From contig NZ_CP036455.1 of assembly GCF_004323735.1 (NCBI RefSeq), forward strand, positions 4,211,101-4,275,100: 64,000 nt of DNA. Reading direction: 5' to 3'. Positions within the stretch are counted from its first letter, which is position 1. Every line of letters begins with the position of its first letter. A program made the translations under genes and the position numbers. This DNA comes from Streptomonospora litoralis (lineage in GTDB: Bacteria; Actinomycetota; Actinomycetes; Streptosporangiales; Streptosporangiaceae). The notes under the pieces are model-generated. The model was not told the origin of the DNA, did no database searches, and saw only the letters and a program-made list of their open reading frames with translations. Of this stretch, positions 52,383 to 60,812 are shown piece by piece.

Positions 52383-52835
52383 ATGAGTAACGAGCCGACA
52401 CCCAGTCGCGCGGCGATCAACGGACATCCCGTTCATCCGATGCTGGTTCCGCTGCCCATCGGAGCGGTCGTCGCGGCCCTGGTCGCGGACGTGGGATATG
52501 TGGCAGAGGGGTCACGCGCCTGGGCACTGGCCGGGGTCTGGCTCGTCGGCGCCGGCCTGTTCAGCGGCCTGATCGCCGCGGCGCCCGGGGCCGTGGACTT
52601 CCTCGCCGTCCGGAAGATCCGGAGGAACCGGGCGGCCTTGCGGCACGGCGCCGCCAACGGCGTGCTGCTGGTCCTGCTTCTGGTTTCTTTTCTGCTGCGC
52701 CTTCCCGACCCCGAAGGCGGAGTTCTGCCGTCGGGCCTGATACTCACCGCGCTCAGCGCGGCCGTTCTCGGCTATTCGGGATGGCTGGGCGGCGAACTCT
52801 CCTACCGGCATATGTTCGGAGTCGATCCGCGCTGA
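52383..52835 (+). CDS. DUF2231 membrane protein
   Basis: 150 aa with four hydrophobic segments. INGHPVHPMLVPLPIGAVVAALVADV at the start, with the His-Pro-His-Pro motif, identifies DUF2231; later SGLIAAAPGAVDFLAVRK, HGAANGVLLVLLLVSFLL and LGYSGWLGGELSYRHMFGV. The conserved His residues may bind haem or metal in the membrane; no function is proven. The ATG at 52383 has GAAGGAG upstream. Its 3' end overlaps the convergent membrane-protein gene by 34 bp. Confidence 0.88.
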   Translation: MSNEPTPSRAAINGHPVHPMLVPLPIGAVVAALVADVGYVAEGSRAWALAGVWLVGAGLFSGLIAAAPGAVDFLAVRKIRRNRAALRHGAANGVLLVLLLVSFLLRLPDPEGGVLPSGLILTALSAAVLGYSGWLGGELSYRHMFGVDPR

Positions 52836-53473
52836 GAACGCTGTGAACACCACACCGTCCAGGCCACCACCGCCGCCCCCGCCGCGACCAGCAGCGCGTT
52901 CGGCACGCCGTTGGCGACACTCAGCCACGGTGTGTCCGCCCGCCGCCACAGGTCGAGTGCGACCGCCGCGGCCAATACCAGCAGCAGGAGCGGCCACCGC
53001 CGAGCGTGGTACCCGGCGAGGCTCCCGAGTACGGCGCCGGCCACGGCCATCGCGAGCAGCGGGGACTGGATCATCCCGAGGGCGCTGTCCAGCACGCTGG
53101 GCTGGGCAGGGACGGAGGGCGGCGGCGGCAGATCCCCGGCCGCCAGTTCCCGGGCGTCGAAGCCCCGCGCGACGTGGCTGCCGGCGGTGTAGAAAGCCAG
53201 CGCCGACACCGCGAACGCGGCACCGGCTGCCGCGGCCCACCCCGCCGAACGCGCGGCCCGGTAGCCCAGCAGGACCGGGGCCACGCACCAGCCGAGAAAG
53301 GTGTCGACGAAGGTCACCAGCGCGAAGTAGAGGAGGGCGGGCAGCCTGTGGTTCGCCGGCCCGGACTCCCGCGCCGTGGACGGAACCCTGTCGGCGCCCA
53401 CCGACGCCAGGCCGACGACAGCCCCGCCGACCAGCAGCACCAGCAGCACGACCACCACACGACGGCGCCCCAC
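52802..53473 (-). CDS. Polytopic membrane protein, unknown function
   Basis: 223 aa with about five hydrophobic helices (VVVVLLVLLVGGAVVGLASVGA, LPALLYFALVTFVDTFLGWCVAPVLLGY, WAAAAGAAFAVSALAFYTAG, GMIQSPLLAMAVAGAVLGSLAGY, WPLLLLVLAAAVAL) and a Ser/Arg C-terminus. I do not recognise a family. The GTG at 53471-53473 is 7 nt from GGAGG, better than upstream GTGs, so I shorten the frame that reaches 53578. It follows the sulfotransferase gene by 108 bp on the same strand. Confidence 0.65.
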   Translation of the reverse strand: MGRRRVVVVLLVLLVGGAVVGLASVGADRVPSTARESGPANHRLPALLYFALVTFVDTFLGWCVAPVLLGYRAARSAGWAAAAGAAFAVSALAFYTAGSHVARGFDARELAAGDLPPPPSVPAQPSVLDSALGMIQSPLLAMAVAGAVLGSLAGYHARRWPLLLLVLAAAVALDLWRRADTPWLSVANGVPNALLVAAGAAVVAWTVWCSQRSQRGSTPNICR

Positions 53474-53581
53474 GCACACACCTCCACGACGCTCTCGACC
53501 GGAGCCGGCCAAGCCCGTTCGAGCACGGGCTACAGGGCCTTCAGCCGACTCGAACCGGGTGGGCACCGCAAGAGGCACTGG

Positions 53582-54868
53582 TCATGAGGCGACCCGGTTC
53601 TTCCGGCCGCGCGAAAGACGCCTGCGAGCGCGGCCGACCTTGCGGATTCCGCGTTTGACCAACTCCCGGACCAGACGGCGCGCCGACACGTTGGGCAAGC
53701 GGTCCGGATCGCGGCGCCGGGCCTTCTCCGCTGCCTTGGTCGCCTTCTCCCTCGCGGCGTCGGCAGCCTTCCGCGCCGCAGCCTCGGCTGCCTTCTCGGC
53801 CGCCTTTTCCCGGCTCTTCTCCCTTTTTTCGACCGCGACGAGCGCACCCACCAGCGCGTGGGCGGCGGCCTCGGCCGAAATCGACTCTCCTTCCGACGGT
53901 TCTCCCACCCGATTCTCCGGAATCTCGCCGAGCACCGCGAGGTCACCCATGATCCGCAGCCCGAGCCCTGACAGCGTGGTCTCCGACTCCGCGCCGAGCT
54001 TCGCCGCCCGCTCCATCGCCCAGGCCGGAGTGCGGATGACGGCGTCCTCGCGTGCAGGCCGGTAGTGGTACTTCAGGTGGGGCGCGAGACCGCGCCGGAT
54101 GTAGCGGCCGTACAGCAGTTCGTCCAGGTCGTGACCGAGGAACTCGCGGTTGAACCGGCGGAAGAACTCCGCCTCGCTGTACGACAGCGAGCGATTCGAC
54201 TGAGTCTCGTCGGGCGCGAGAAAGCCGCCTGGAAGGTCGACAATCTCCTCGAAGCTGCGCAGCAGCATGCCGGGGTCGGAGTCGTCTACCGCGATCACCG
54301 TGAGGTTGTCGGGACCGACGATTTCGAGCCAGCGGCTGACCAGGGACGCGTGATCGTGGCGACGCCAGAACGTGGGGATCGGCTGCTCGGAAGGCGGCCG
54401 ATTGAACGTGACATCCAGCCACTCCTCGTACGAGTGCAGCAGCCCGGCCTGGACGAACTGCTGCCATTGGGCCGAGAGGATCTTGGCGAGCGGCCGCAGG
54501 GTGACGATGACGTGCACGCGGGAACCGCCGAGATCCTCGACGATCCGGCGGGCCGCTTCGTCGTCGGCCTCGCAGAAGAACTCGCTGCTGACGATCGGGC
54601 GCAGGCCCTCCACCGCCTCGACCTCGTCGAGCAACTCCTGCCAGTAGGAATCGCGCCGGTGTACCGAGCCGAACATGGGTGGGAGGCCGACGGCTTGCTG
54701 CGCCGCACCCGCGGGCTGGCGGTTACTGCCGATGTAGGCGAGGCCCTGCTCCTTCAGGCGAGGGCGGGCCAGGTGGAACGCACCCTGGATCGCGGTCGTT
54801 CCGGTCTTGAACGGGCCGATGTGCAGAAACCGGGTGTCATTCGGAAGTGCGCCCATGCCTGGCGCCAT
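53582..54868 (-). CDS. Sulfotransferase-like protein with Lys/Ala-rich coiled-coil tail
   Basis: 428 aa. RFLHIGPFKTGTTAIQGAFHLARP at the N-terminus is the 5'-PAPS phosphosulfate loop (K-T-G-T-T) of sulfotransferases; IVSSEFFCEAD and HVIVTLRPLAKILSAQWQQFVQAG (R-P-L-A-K region) fit the 3'-phosphate site. The last ~90 residues hold an EKREKSREKAAEKAAEAAAR-type coiled coil and then a very basic tail (RARRRLSRGRKNR), unlike standard sulfotransferases; they could bind membranes or polyanions. ATG at 54866-54868 with GAAGGAA. The substrate is unknown; the unit includes the downstream membrane protein. Confidence 0.85.
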   Translation of the reverse strand: MAPGMGALPNDTRFLHIGPFKTGTTAIQGAFHLARPRLKEQGLAYIGSNRQPAGAAQQAVGLPPMFGSVHRRDSYWQELLDEVEAVEGLRPIVSSEFFCEADDEAARRIVEDLGGSRVHVIVTLRPLAKILSAQWQQFVQAGLLHSYEEWLDVTFNRPPSEQPIPTFWRRHDHASLVSRWLEIVGPDNLTVIAVDDSDPGMLLRSFEEIVDLPGGFLAPDETQSNRSLSYSEAEFFRRFNREFLGHDLDELLYGRYIRRGLAPHLKYHYRPAREDAVIRTPAWAMERAAKLGAESETTLSGLGLRIMGDLAVLGEIPENRVGEPSEGESISAEAAAHALVGALVAVEKREKSREKAAEKAAEAAARKAADAAREKATKAAEKARRRDPDRLPNVSARRLVRELVKRGIRKVGRARRRLSRGRKNRVAS

Positions 54869-55150
54869 GGCTGTTCCTTCGGGCAGTTCGGGGAAATGCG
54901 GAGTAAAGTACCTTAAATCACCTCTTTCGGCAAAACCACCACAACCTGGCCAGATGTCCGTCCGCTCCTATGTCGTCGCCGGCCACGGCGAGAACAAGAC
55001 GGCGAAACGGCACTGCGCGAGGCGGCCCACACGGCGCCCGGCCTCGTCCAAGCGAACACGTGGCGCGCCCGGTCGCCCGGCTCGACTCCCGGCGGTGCCG
55101 CTGAGGGACCAGGCGGGCTCCGCGAGGACCCGAGCGCGGCTCCAGATGCC

Positions 55151-56017
55151 CTAAGCCAGGCGGCGCGCGGCGTCGAGCAGCTGGGAGCGGTAGCTGCGCC
55201 CGAACAGGCACACGTGGGCGAGCAGCGGGTGCAGCTGGTGCAGTGGGACGCGGTCGCGCCGGCCGGGGGCCGTCGGGAATGCCTCGTCGTAGGCGGCGAG
55301 GATCCGGTCCAGGTGCGGGGCGCCGAACAGCTGCAGCATGGCCAGGTCGCTCTCGCGGTGCCCACCGTGCGCGGCGGGGTCGATCAGCACCGCGCCGTCA
55401 CGGCCCCACAGCACGTTCCCGGCCCAAAGGTCGCCGTGGATGCGGGCCGGGGGCTCGTCGGGGCCCGCGAGGTCGGCGATGCGGTCGAGCACGCGTTCCA
55501 GCTGTGCCACGTCGCCCGAGTCCAGGTACCCCCGGTCGCGGGCGTCACGGAGGTAGGGCAGCAGACGGCGTCGGGCGTACCACTCGGGCCAGCGGTCGCC
55601 GGGGGTGTTGTCCAGAGGCAGAGTGGCCAGCCAACCCGGCCAGGACGCGCCGAAGAACGGCGCACCGGCCCGGTGGGTGAGGGCCAGGCGCCGCCCCAGA
55701 TCGGCGGCCGCGTCCGCCCTCGCGCCGTCCTCATGCACCCGTTCCAAGACCAGCACGCCGCCGTCGGCGGCGAGAACCCCGGGCACGGCCGCCCCGCCGG
55801 GGACCTCGGCGAGCCAGCGCAGCCCGGCCGCCTCTGCGGCCGGCGCCTCGGCGTAGCCGTCGGCGACCTTCGCGAAGAAGCCGCGCCCGTCGGCCAGTTC
55901 GCCGCTGTGCAGCGTCCAGGCGTGCGACGTGCCCAGCGTGGTGCAGGAACGCACCTCGCCGCCGGTGGCCGCGGAGACGGCCGCCGCCGGCGGGGTCGCG
56001 GGAGATCCGTGAGGCAT
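55151..56017 (-). CDS. Fructosamine/ketosamine-3-kinase family protein
   Basis: 288 aa kinase of the phosphotransferase (APH) superfamily. GRGFFAKVADGYAEAPAAEAAGLRWLAE (ATP-binding Lys and Glu), FFGASWPGWLATLPLDNTPGDRWPEWYARRRLLPYL (typical of fructosamine kinases), PPARIHGDLWAGNVLWG (catalytic Asp) and VLIDPAAHGGHRESDLAMLQLFG (metal-binding Asp). The family repairs glycated proteins or amines by phosphorylating the sugar. Start taken as ATG at 56015-56017; an in-frame GTG at 56053 beside AGGAG is possible. It diverges from the SulP gene. Confidence 0.92.
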   Translation of the reverse strand: MPHGSPATPPAAAVSAATGGEVRSCTTLGTSHAWTLHSGELADGRGFFAKVADGYAEAPAAEAAGLRWLAEVPGGAAVPGVLAADGGVLVLERVHEDGARADAAADLGRRLALTHRAGAPFFGASWPGWLATLPLDNTPGDRWPEWYARRRLLPYLRDARDRGYLDSGDVAQLERVLDRIADLAGPDEPPARIHGDLWAGNVLWGRDGAVLIDPAAHGGHRESDLAMLQLFGAPHLDRILAAYDEAFPTAPGRRDRVPLHQLHPLLAHVCLFGRSYRSQLLDAARRLA

Positions 56018-56485
56018 GGGCGTGCTCGATGCGTCGGCCGGGGGCGGGTTCACTCCTACGGTACTGCCGCGCGTCCGATGAGCCCTTCGGCGTCGCCGGC
56101 CCCGACGTGGTGCCCGCGGGGCGGGGCGGTCTCCGTACCGGGCACCGTCACCGCGCGCCGGTCCTCCCGACCGCCGGGGATGTGGGCAGGCTCTCGTGCG
56201 CACAACGTGATCACAACGCTTACGTGACAGTAAACTCATACCGTGCCTGCGGGCTGCGGCCCAACCCCGACTCCTCCCTCCACTCCCGCCTCCGCGGGCG
56301 TTCGCCCATACGGCCGGCGGCAACGGCGCCGCTGAAGAGGCCGGACCCCGCGCAATCCCGCATGCATCGAGCTCCCCCCTCACTTTGAACCCACCCACCG
56401 CGCGCTGTGCCGCGTGCCCGGTGAGGGCGCAGCGCGCCCTGGTCCGGTGACGCTGCGCACATTCGCCCAGCACGAGATCGGCTTC
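56018..56485. other. Intergenic region between divergent fructosamine kinase and SulP genes
   Basis: No gene. A less G+C-rich patch at 56201-56245 (CACAACGTGATCACAACGC, then TAAACTCATACC) contains GTGATCAC, a perfect 8-bp palindrome, and is the likely place for divergent promoters or a regulator site. I cannot fix -35/-10 boxes with confidence. The rest, 56250-56485, is G+C-rich leader. Confidence 0.5.
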
Positions 56486-57979
56486 ATGACCGCTCAGCAG
56501 ATCCCACTCCGCCGACGCCTACCCCTCCCGCGCCTGTCCGCCTCGCGACTGCGGACCGAGGTCCTTGCCGGCCTCGTCGTCGCCCTCGCGCTGATCCCCG
56601 AGGCGATCTCCTTCTCGATCATCGCGGGCGTGGACCCCCGAGTCGGCCTCTTCGCGTCCTTCATCATGGCGGTCTCCATCGCCTTCCTCGGCGGACGCCC
56701 GGCGATGGTCTCCGCGGCCACCGGCGCGATGGCGCTGGTGGTCGCCCCGCTGGCACTCGAGCACGGCGTCGACTACCTGCTGGCCGCCACCATCCTGGCC
56801 GGCCTCTTCCAGGTGGTCCTGGGCCTGGTGGGGGTGGCGAAACTGATGCGGTTCGTCCCGCCCAGCGTCATGACGGGTTTCGTCAACGCGCTGGCCATCC
56901 TGATCTTCCTGGCGCAGGTGCCGCACTTCGCGGGCGAGGGCTGGCCCGTCTACGCCCTCATCGCAGGCGGGCTCGCGATCATCTTCCTGCTGCCGCGCCT
57001 GACGACGGCGGTGCCCGCGCCGCTGGTGGCCATCATCGTGCTCACGATCGTCACCGTGGCCTCCGGCGCCTCGGTCCCCACCGTCGGCGACATGGGCGAA
57101 CTGCCGGAAAGCATGCCCGTACCCTTCCTGCCGGCCGTTCCGCTCACCTGGGAGACGCTGACGGTCATCGCGCCCTACGCCGCGACGCTGGCCCTGGTGG
57201 GGCTGATGGAGTCGCTGATGACCGCCAAGCTCGTCGACGACATCACCGACACCCGCTCGCCGAAGGGCCGCGAGGCCCGCGGCCAGGGCTGGGCGAACGT
57301 CATCACCGGCTTCTTCGGCGGCATGGCCGGCTGCGCCATGATCGGCCAGACGATGATCAATGTGCGCTCGGGCGCCCGCACCAGGCTGTCGACGTTCTTG
57401 GCCGGCGTGTTCCTCCTGCTCCTGGTGGTGGTACTGGGCGACGTGGTGGCCGTGATTCCCATGGCGGCCCTTGTCGCGGTGATGGTCTTCGTGTCGATCG
57501 CGACCATGGACTGGCACAGCATCGCCCCCGCCACCCTGCGGCGCATGCCCTGGACCGAAACGGCGGTCATGGTGACCACGGTGGTCGTCGTCGTGGCCAC
57601 GCACAACCTCGCCATCGGCGTCATCGTGGGGGTGCTCACGTCCACGGCGCTATTCGCCCGCGGGGTCGCCGACCTGTCCGGCGTGACCAGCGTGCTCGAC
57701 CCCGAGGGCGGTGTGCGGGTCTACTCGGTGCGCGGTGACCTCTTCTTCGCTTCCAGCAACGAGCTCGTCGGCCGGTTCAACTACGCTGAGCAGGGCGTGG
57801 ACAGGGTGGTCATCGACCTCTCCCGCGCCCACATGTGGGACTCCTCGGCCGTGGCCGCGCTCGACCACGCCGTGGACAAGTTCGCCAAACACGGCATCAC
57901 CGCCGAGATCGCCGGCCTGAACATCCCCAGCGAGGAGCTGCACAAGGACCTTTCGGGCACCCTGAACTCAGCTCACTGA
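56486..57979 (+). CDS. SulP-family anion transporter with STAS domain
   Basis: 497 aa. Ten or more hydrophobic helices, with [34 protein letters not shown] and [56 protein letters not shown], the SulP signatures. A C-terminal STAS domain follows ([45 protein letters not shown]). SulP proteins carry sulfate, bicarbonate or dicarboxylates; the ion here is unknown. The ATG at 56486 begins [13 protein letters not shown] MerR regulator gene lies 110 bp downstream. Confidence 0.93.
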   Translation: MTAQQIPLRRRLPLPRLSASRLRTEVLAGLVVALALIPEAISFSIIAGVDPRVGLFASFIMAVSIAFLGGRPAMVSAATGAMALVVAPLALEHGVDYLLAATILAGLFQVVLGLVGVAKLMRFVPPSVMTGFVNALAILIFLAQVPHFAGEGWPVYALIAGGLAIIFLLPRLTTAVPAPLVAIIVLTIVTVASGASVPTVGDMGELPESMPVPFLPAVPLTWETLTVIAPYAATLALVGLMESLMTAKLVDDITDTRSPKGREARGQGWANVITGFFGGMAGCAMIGQTMINVRSGARTRLSTFLAGVFLLLLVVVLGDVVAVIPMAALVAVMVFVSIATMDWHSIAPATLRRMPWTETAVMVTTVVVVVATHNLAIGVIVGVLTSTALFARGVADLSGVTSVLDPEGGVRVYSVRGDLFFASSNELVGRFNYAEQGVDRVVIDLSRAHMWDSSAVAALDHAVDKFAKHGITAEIAGLNIPSEELHKDLSGTLNSAH

Positions 57980-58037
57980 GACGCAGCAGCCGACGGGCGG
58001 CACGTTCGCTGAAGCCGCGGTCGTTGGTCGGGCGGCG

Positions 58038-58068
58038 TGCACCGCCCTCTTTCACGTGAAGGTAGAGT
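58038..58068 (+). promoter_or_regulatory. MerR-type promoter/operator
   Basis: A perfect palindrome TTCACGTGAA (58051-58060) lies between a possible -35 TGCACC (58038-58043) and -10 TAGAGT (58063-58068), spaced 19 bp. That long spacer with a central dyad is characteristic of promoters twisted open by MerR proteins, and the next gene encodes one. Autoregulation inferred. Confidence 0.5.
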
Positions 58069-58089
58069 CGGCTTCGGGGAGGTGCGTCG

Positions 58090-58524
58090 ATGGGCGCCGA
58101 GCACATGCAGATCGGCCGGGTCGCCGAGCGCACGGGCCTGTCGCTGCGGACGATCCGCTACTACGGCGAGGTTGGCCTCGTCGAACCCTCGGCCCGCTCG
58201 CGCGGCGGGTTCCGGCTCTACACCGAGGGCGACGTCGCCCGGCTGCTGCTGATCAAGCGGATGAAGCCGCTCGACTTCAGCCTGGAGGAGACGCGCGATC
58301 TACTGGAGATCCTGGATGGGCTGGAGGATCCGGCCGCATCCGACGAGCAGCGCCACCGGCTGGTGGAGCGGCTGGACGCCTTCGAGCAGGCCGCCGAGGA
58401 CCGCTGCCGCACCCTGCGCGAGCAACTCGACATGGCCGAGGAATTCGCCGAGCGGCTGCGCGCACGGCGACGCACGCACCCGGCGAGCGACCGACCACAG
58501 GTGAGGAACACAGAGCAGCGGTGA
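58090..58524 (+). CDS. MerR-family transcription regulator
   Basis: 144 aa. N-terminal winged helix MQIGRVAERTGLSLRTIRYYGEVGLVEPSARSRGGFRLYTEGDVARLLLIKRMK, the MerR signature, then a coiled-coil dimerisation helix (EEQ/R-rich: EQRHRLVERLDAFEQAAEDRCRTLREQL). No Cys that would suggest metal sensing. The ATG at 58090 has GGGGAGG 7 nt upstream; ATG at 58105 (MQIGRV) is an alternative. Its stop overlaps the prfC GTG. It may control the SulP gene, itself or prfC. Confidence 0.93.
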   Translation: MGAEHMQIGRVAERTGLSLRTIRYYGEVGLVEPSARSRGGFRLYTEGDVARLLLIKRMKPLDFSLEETRDLLEILDGLEDPAASDEQRHRLVERLDAFEQAAEDRCRTLREQLDMAEEFAERLRARRRTHPASDRPQVRNTEQR

Positions 58525-60149
58525 GTACGACGGCCACAGCAACCGACTCCACGACCTCCGAGGAGGTCACCGGCGAGGCCGCGCGGCGGCGCACGTTCGC
58601 GGTCATCTCCCATCCGGACGCGGGCAAGTCCACGCTGACCGAGGCGCTGGCCCTGCACGCCGCGGCCATCACCTCCGCCGGGGCCGTACACGGCAAGGGC
58701 GAACGGCGCGGCGTCACCTCCGACTGGATGGCCATGGAGCAGGACCGCGGTATCTCCATCACCTCGGCGGCGCTCCGCATCGACTACGGCGACTGCGTGC
58801 TGAATCTGCTCGACACACCCGGCCACGCGGACTTCTCCGAGGATACCTACCGGGTGCTCTCGGCCGTGGACTGCGCGATCATGCTGCTGGACTCCGCCAA
58901 GGGCCTGGAGCCCCAGACCCTCAAACTGTTCGAAGTCTGCCGCGCCCGCAACATGCCGGTCATCACCTTCGTCAACAAGTGGGACCGCCCCGGCCGCGAG
59001 CCGCTGGAACTGCTGGACGAGATCGAGCAGCGCATCGGCCTGCGGCCGACCCCGATGAACTGGCCGGTGGGCATCGCCGGCGACTTCCGCGGCCTCATCG
59101 ACCGCGCCGACGGCTCCTACACCAAGCTCACCCGCACCCCGGGCGGGGCCACCCGCGCCCGGGAGGAGCGTGTGGACCCCGAGCAGGCCGCCCAGGCCGA
59201 AGGCGCGGAGTGGACGCAGGCCCAGGAGGAGATCGACCTCCTCGGCGAGATCGAGGCCCACTTCGACGAGGCGTCCTTCCTCGCCGGGGAGTCCTCACCG
59301 GTGCTGTTCGGCGCCGCGCTGCCCAACTTCGGCGTTTCGCAGTTGCTGGAGGCGCTGGTGAACCTGGCGCCGGCGCCGGAGGATCCCGTCGACGCGGACG
59401 GCGCCGTGCGCCCGGTGGGTGCCCCCTTCTCCGGGCAGGTGTTCAAGATGCAGGCCAACATGGACAAGGCGCACCGCGACCGCATGGCGTTCCTGCGCAT
59501 CGCCTCGGGCCGGTTCGAGCGCGGCATGGTCCTCACCCACGCCAACACCGGCAAGCCGTTCGCCACCAAGTACACCCAGGCCGTGTTCGGCAGCGAACGC
59601 TCGACCATCGAGACCGCCTACCCCGGCGATGTGATCGCGCTGGTCAACGCCGCGGCCCTGAGCGTGGGCGACACCCTCTACGCCGGGAAGAAGGTGCACT
59701 TCCCGCCGATCCCCAGCTTCGCCCCCGAGCACTTCGCTGTCGCCCGCGCCAAGGACGCGGGCCGCTACAAGCAGTTCCAGCGCGGCATCGCCCAGCTGGA
59801 TGCCGAAGGCGTCGTGCAGGTGCTGTCCTCGGACGTGCGCGGCGAGCAGGCGCCCGTCCTCGCGGCGGTGGGCCCGCTGCAGTTCGACGTCGTCGCGCAC
59901 CGCATGTCCGAGGAGTTCCGCGCCCCGATCGAGCTGACGCACCTGGACTACTCACTGGCGCGGCGCACCGACGCCGGGTCGGCGCCGACTGCCCACGCCC
60001 TGTCCGGCGCGGAGGTGCTGACGCGCCGCGCCGACGGCGAACTGCTGGTGCTGGTGCACAACAAGTACCGGCTGAGGGTGATCAAGCGCGACAACCCCGA
60101 CCTGGTACTGGAGCCGCTGCTGGCCGGAGGCGTCGAAGCCGAGGAATGA
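58521..60149 (+). CDS. prfC: Peptide chain release factor 3 (RF3)
   Basis: 542 aa translational GTPase. G1 VISHPDAGKST (about residue 30), switch-I GVTSDWMAMEQDRGISITSAAL, G3 DTPGHADFSEDTYR, G4 FVNKWDR, then RF3-specific blocks PMNWPVGIAGDFRGLIDRADGSY, PVLFGAALPNFGVSQLLEALV and AVGPLQFDVVAHRMSEEFRAPI. RF3 recycles RF1/RF2 after termination. The start is the GTG at 58521 (GTGA overlap with the MerR stop), placing a core translation factor under a MerR-coupled transcript, an unusual arrangement. Confidence 0.95.
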   Translation: MSTTATATDSTTSEEVTGEAARRRTFAVISHPDAGKSTLTEALALHAAAITSAGAVHGKGERRGVTSDWMAMEQDRGISITSAALRIDYGDCVLNLLDTPGHADFSEDTYRVLSAVDCAIMLLDSAKGLEPQTLKLFEVCRARNMPVITFVNKWDRPGREPLELLDEIEQRIGLRPTPMNWPVGIAGDFRGLIDRADGSYTKLTRTPGGATRAREERVDPEQAAQAEGAEWTQAQEEIDLLGEIEAHFDEASFLAGESSPVLFGAALPNFGVSQLLEALVNLAPAPEDPVDADGAVRPVGAPFSGQVFKMQANMDKAHRDRMAFLRIASGRFERGMVLTHANTGKPFATKYTQAVFGSERSTIETAYPGDVIALVNAAALSVGDTLYAGKKVHFPPIPSFAPEHFAVARAKDAGRYKQFQRGIAQLDAEGVVQVLSSDVRGEQAPVLAAVGPLQFDVVAHRMSEEFRAPIELTHLDYSLARRTDAGSAPTAHALSGAEVLTRRADGELLVLVHNKYRLRVIKRDNPDLVLEPLLAGGVEAEE

Positions 60150-60209
60150 CCTCCGCAGCACCGTTCGCGGACGCACCGCCTCGGACCCGGCGGCTCCGCG
60201 AAACCGGCA

Positions 60210-60228
60210 GCGGCCGCGACGCGGCCGC
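60210..60228. terminator. Palindrome between convergent prfC and DsrE-like genes
   Basis: GCGGCCGCG-A-CGCGGCCGC is a near-perfect palindrome 2 bp before the DsrE-like stop (60231) and 61 bp after prfC. A compact bidirectional terminator is plausible, though the tight loop is not ideal. Confidence 0.45.
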
Positions 60229-60230
60229 GG

Positions 60231-60587
60231 TCAGAAGGTGATGACCGCGTAACCGCCGGCGATCAGGTTCCGAAAGCTGGGATGGCCCTCGAACTCGTCG
60301 AGCACGGCAATCCCGGCCTCGTGGACGTGGCCCTCGGCCTCGAAGGCGTTCGCGCAGTATCCGCACGCCCCGGCGACCACGTCGGCGACCTCCTCGTACA
60401 GCTTGTGCGCCATGTGCCCGGGGTCGGAGAGCACGCCGGGCCACTTGGTACCGGCGCCGTCGAAGATGAGCCGGTCGTCGTCCCCGTACTGCTTGGATTC
60501 CTTGACCGCGACCAGTGCGTTGAACGCCCGGCCCAGATCGGCGTGGCTCTCGGTGTCGGCCAGCACGACTACGGCGGCTTGGGACAT
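60231..60587 (-). CDS. DsrE-like protein
   Basis: 118 aa. AAVVVLADTESHADLGRAFNALVAVKE, then DRLIFDGAGTKWPGVLSDPGHMAHKLYEEVADVVAGACGYCANAFEAEG: a DsrE/YchN-like fold with the conserved Cys pair GACGYC near the C-terminal third. Family members relay sulfur or act as small redox proteins; the exact role is unknown. ATG at 60585-60587 with GAGGAGA. It is isolated between prfC and the ABC pair. Confidence 0.88.
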   Translation of the reverse strand: MSQAAVVVLADTESHADLGRAFNALVAVKESKQYGDDDRLIFDGAGTKWPGVLSDPGHMAHKLYEEVADVVAGACGYCANAFEAEGHVHEAGIAVLDEFEGHPSFRNLIAGGYAVITF

Positions 60588-60812
60588 GGCCGGTCTCCTC
60601 TCGGTTCCGGGTGAACGGCGCACCCCGCTGCGCCGGGGACAGCGAGGCGCCACGCGAACGCTTCGCACCTGATCGCCCCGCTTGTCCCTCAGTCGGCCAC
60701 TGCCCTGAGAGCGGCACGGTAATACCGCAAGGCGCGCTCCCCCACCCGGCCGTTCGGCACCGAGGGATGTCGACACCGTCTTCCCCGGGCGCAGCGGCGC
60801 TGGGCCGTTCCG

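Noticed and set aside
52124-52420. A small minus-strand frame upstream of rpoB2
   Set aside because: It spans the promoter and inverted repeat and has no ribosome site or family features.
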